Origin: Campylobacterales bacterium
GTDB taxonomy: Bacteria > Campylobacterota > Campylobacteria > Campylobacterales > QNZT01
Assembly: GCA_026985685.1 (NCBI GenBank)
Contig: JALSQA010000449.1
Coordinates: 1 to 6,895 of the forward strand
Direction: 5' to 3'
DNA: 6,895 nucleotides
The notes below the pieces were generated by a model. The model was not told the DNA's origin and did not search any database. It was given only the letters and a program-made list of their open reading frames with translations. Made by a program: the position numbers and the translations under genes. Below, one piece after another: positions 5,601 through 6,895 of the stretch (position 1 is the stretch's first letter; the number at the start of each line of letters is the position of its first letter).

Positions 5601-6326
5601 CTACTTCATCTCTTTGATAATTGAACAATTTTGATCTATATTCTCTTTTTTCGTTACCTCTTTTGTTACTTCTTTGATCGTCTTTTTTACACCTTCTACA
5701 TCTATACTTTTTATCTCTTTATTACTCACTTCCTGCTGTTTTTGTAAAGCATTTGTAATCTCAAGCAAACCATAATAAGTAGAACATCTTTTATCATATG
5801 CTTTTAAATCTTCTTTGACATCTTCTATAGAATAGTGTTGTAAATCTAGTTGTTTATGTTTTTGGATTGTTTTTTTATATTTTTTTCTAGCAATTTCTAT
5901 AGCTTTTATGATATTTGGTTTTAATGCTTGTGTATATCTGTCTTGGTTACTTTTTTGTAAAGTTGCGTCAGACATAGCAGATACTGCTTCAATCGCATCT
6001 TTTGCGATATCAAATCCGATATACTGCCCTACTTTTTTAAACAGATAAGTATAAACACTATCTGTCTGTGTATCATCCTGGGGTTGATTTAAATTATACT
6101 GATAAGAACTACACTCCATATCAGAAGCATTTAGCAAATCATCTACTACTTTATTTCTATCCTGTATGGTTTTGACAGCTTGTAAATCTGTATCAAACCT
6201 ATCTAATTTTGTAGCAAATCCATTACTCTTCTTTTGGACGACTAAGGCATTTGGATCAATCATCTCATCTACACCATGACATCCAGATAATAGTATAAAT
6301 ATAGTAATAAATAAAACTATTTTCAT
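5601..6326 (-). CDS. Unrecognised lipoprotein, helical, Cys-containing
   Basis: A 241-residue protein with a clear lipoprotein signal peptide: Lys2, a hydrophobic stretch (3-13) and lipobox LSGC with lipidated C16. Residue +2 is His, not Asp, so by the enterobacterial rule it would go to the outer membrane. The mature part is hydrophilic and helical, with a polar Gln/Asp-rich segment at about 80-90, a Lys-rich helix at about 147-159 and a C-terminal KEVTKEVTKK repeat (about 218-227). Cysteines at 72, 181 and 234 could form disulfides in the periplasm. I do not recognise a family. The ATG has AAGGA 5 nt upstream. It lies 71 nt after the permease gene on the same strand, apparently with its own promoter, and converges on ybgC. 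Nothing in the sequence shows a function. Confidence 0.85.
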   Translation of the reverse strand: MKIVLFITIFILLSGCHGVDEMIDPNALVVQKKSNGFATKLDRFDTDLQAVKTIQDRNKVVDDLLNASDMECSSYQYNLNQPQDDTQTDSVYTYLFKKVGQYIGFDIAKDAIEAVSAMSDATLQKSNQDRYTQALKPNIIKAIEIARKKYKKTIQKHKQLDLQHYSIEDVKEDLKAYDKRCSTYYGLLEITNALQKQQEVSNKEIKSIDVEGVKKTIKEVTKEVTKKENIDQNCSIIKEMK

Positions 6327-6339
6327 TTTCTTCCTTTAA

Positions 6340-6354
6340 ATACTATTATAGTAT
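6340..6354 (-). promoter_or_regulatory. -10 box and overlapping inverted repeat upstream of the lipoprotein
   Basis: The minus strand reads TATAAT (6345-6350), a perfect -10 box, though no matching -35 is visible. It is embedded in a 6-bp inverted repeat, ATACTA-tta-TAGTAT (6340-6354), which could be a small operator or chance in A+T-rich DNA. The leader would be only about 12 nt, with AAGGA at 6332-6336. Confidence 0.45.
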
Positions 6355-6397
6355 ATAAATTTTAACATAATCTAAAGAAAGAGAAATAAGTCTATTG

Positions 6398-6895
6398 CTA
6401 TTTTTTATTAAGATATGGTTTTAACAGAAAATATAAAACAAACCCCCATAATATAATACTACTAACAACACTAAAAATTCCAAATGATTCATTTATGTGA
6501 ACCAAAGACTTTGGATCGATATTTTGCACTGTAAATAGATAATCCAATCCTAATCCAAATAGAATACTTCCAACAATAATTGAACCCAGATAAATATATA
6601 AAGATCGTTTTCCTAGCATCTTTTTAACTACACCAATAGTTACAGTATTTGTAGCTGGACCTGCACTCAAAAATACAAAAGCAGCTCCAGCACTAACACC
6701 ACTTAACATCAATCCAGCAGCGATAGGCAAAGAAGCAGTAGCACATACATACATAGGAACAGCGATAATAATCACAATAAGATATGAGAGCCAACTATAT
6801 GAAACCAAAATCTCACTCAAACTATCAGGGATCATCACCGTAATCAATGCACCCAAAATCAACCCCCAGAACAGAGGTGATGCGATATCACCCAA
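6398..6895 (-). CDS. COG0701 permease, SO_0444-type metal efflux transporter (N-terminus missing)
   Basis: The last 165 residues of a multi-spanning inner-membrane permease. The frame is open to the window edge, and the first codon (TTG) is internal, not a start. About five hydrophobic segments are visible: 7-23, 36-64, 67-90, 98-122 and 138-160. The signature YVCATASLPIAAG (49-61) followed by GVSAGAAFVFL and AGPATN (78-83) marks the DUF318/COG0701 permeases. The CATAS form, with one conserved Cys (C51), fits the SO_0444 Cu/Zn efflux branch better than the arsenic-type ArsP branch, which has a Cys pair; this subfamily call is from memory of the motif. The full protein should be roughly twice this length. 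No terminator is evident between it and the lipoprotein gene. Confidence 0.85.
   Translation of the reverse strand: MGDIASPLFWGLILGALITVMIPDSLSEILVSYSWLSYLIVIIIAVPMYVCATASLPIAAGLMLSGVSAGAAFVFLSAGPATNTVTIGVVKKMLGKRSLYIYLGSIIVGSILFGLGLDYLFTVQNIDPKSLVHINESFGIFSVVSSIILWGFVLYFLLKPYLNKK

Noticed and set aside
6890..6895. TTG at the window edge as start of the permease
   Set aside because: The frame stays open to the edge and the protein would be about half the usual family length, so this is an internal Leu codon.

Overview
The window is A+T-rich bacterial DNA with short intergenic gaps and overlapping genes. An Aer-type PAS fused to GGDEF-EAL, a compact phosphatidylserine decarboxylase and a 128-residue YbgC thioesterase suggest a member of the Campylobacterota (Sulfurimonas/Arcobacter/Sulfurovum-like). 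This is inferred from gene style only; no marker gene is present.

Layout. Positions 1-92 hold the lysine/alanine-rich C-terminal tail of a + strand gene, followed by a 12-bp hairpin (102-130). A + strand gene (219-3017, TTG start) encodes a 932-residue membrane sensor: periplasmic helical domain, HAMP, Aer-like PAS, degenerate GGDEF (QSDEF) and an EAL domain with all catalytic residues. It is probably a redox-gated cyclic-di-GMP phosphodiesterase. Its stop codon overlaps that of the convergent psd gene, and a perfect 12-bp inverted repeat spans the junction.

Three minus-strand genes then form a tight operon, read right to left: a NifU/IscU-type scaffold (5113-4670), a helical, possibly ferritin-like protein (4683-3844) and psd (3847-3014). 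They overlap by 14 and 4 nt. The scaffold keeps the Cys63 and Cys106 equivalents but has lost the canonical first Cys, the neighbouring Asp, the His ligand and the LPPVK chaperone site. Together with the carboxylate/His-rich partner this is the most unusual part of the window: a candidate variant iron or Fe-S handling pair, co-transcribed with a phospholipid-synthesis gene.

A short divergent promoter region (5114-5210) separates this operon from a YbgC-family acyl-CoA thioesterase (5211-5597, +). That gene converges, with a 3-nt gap, on an unrecognised lipoprotein (6326-5601, -) with its own apparent promoter. At the right edge lies the C-terminal half of a COG0701 permease (6895-6398, -), probably an SO_0444-type metal efflux transporter, cut by the window end.

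No tRNA, rRNA, CRISPR array, insertion sequence or phage gene was seen. The region looks like ordinary chromosome with a few unusual proteins.
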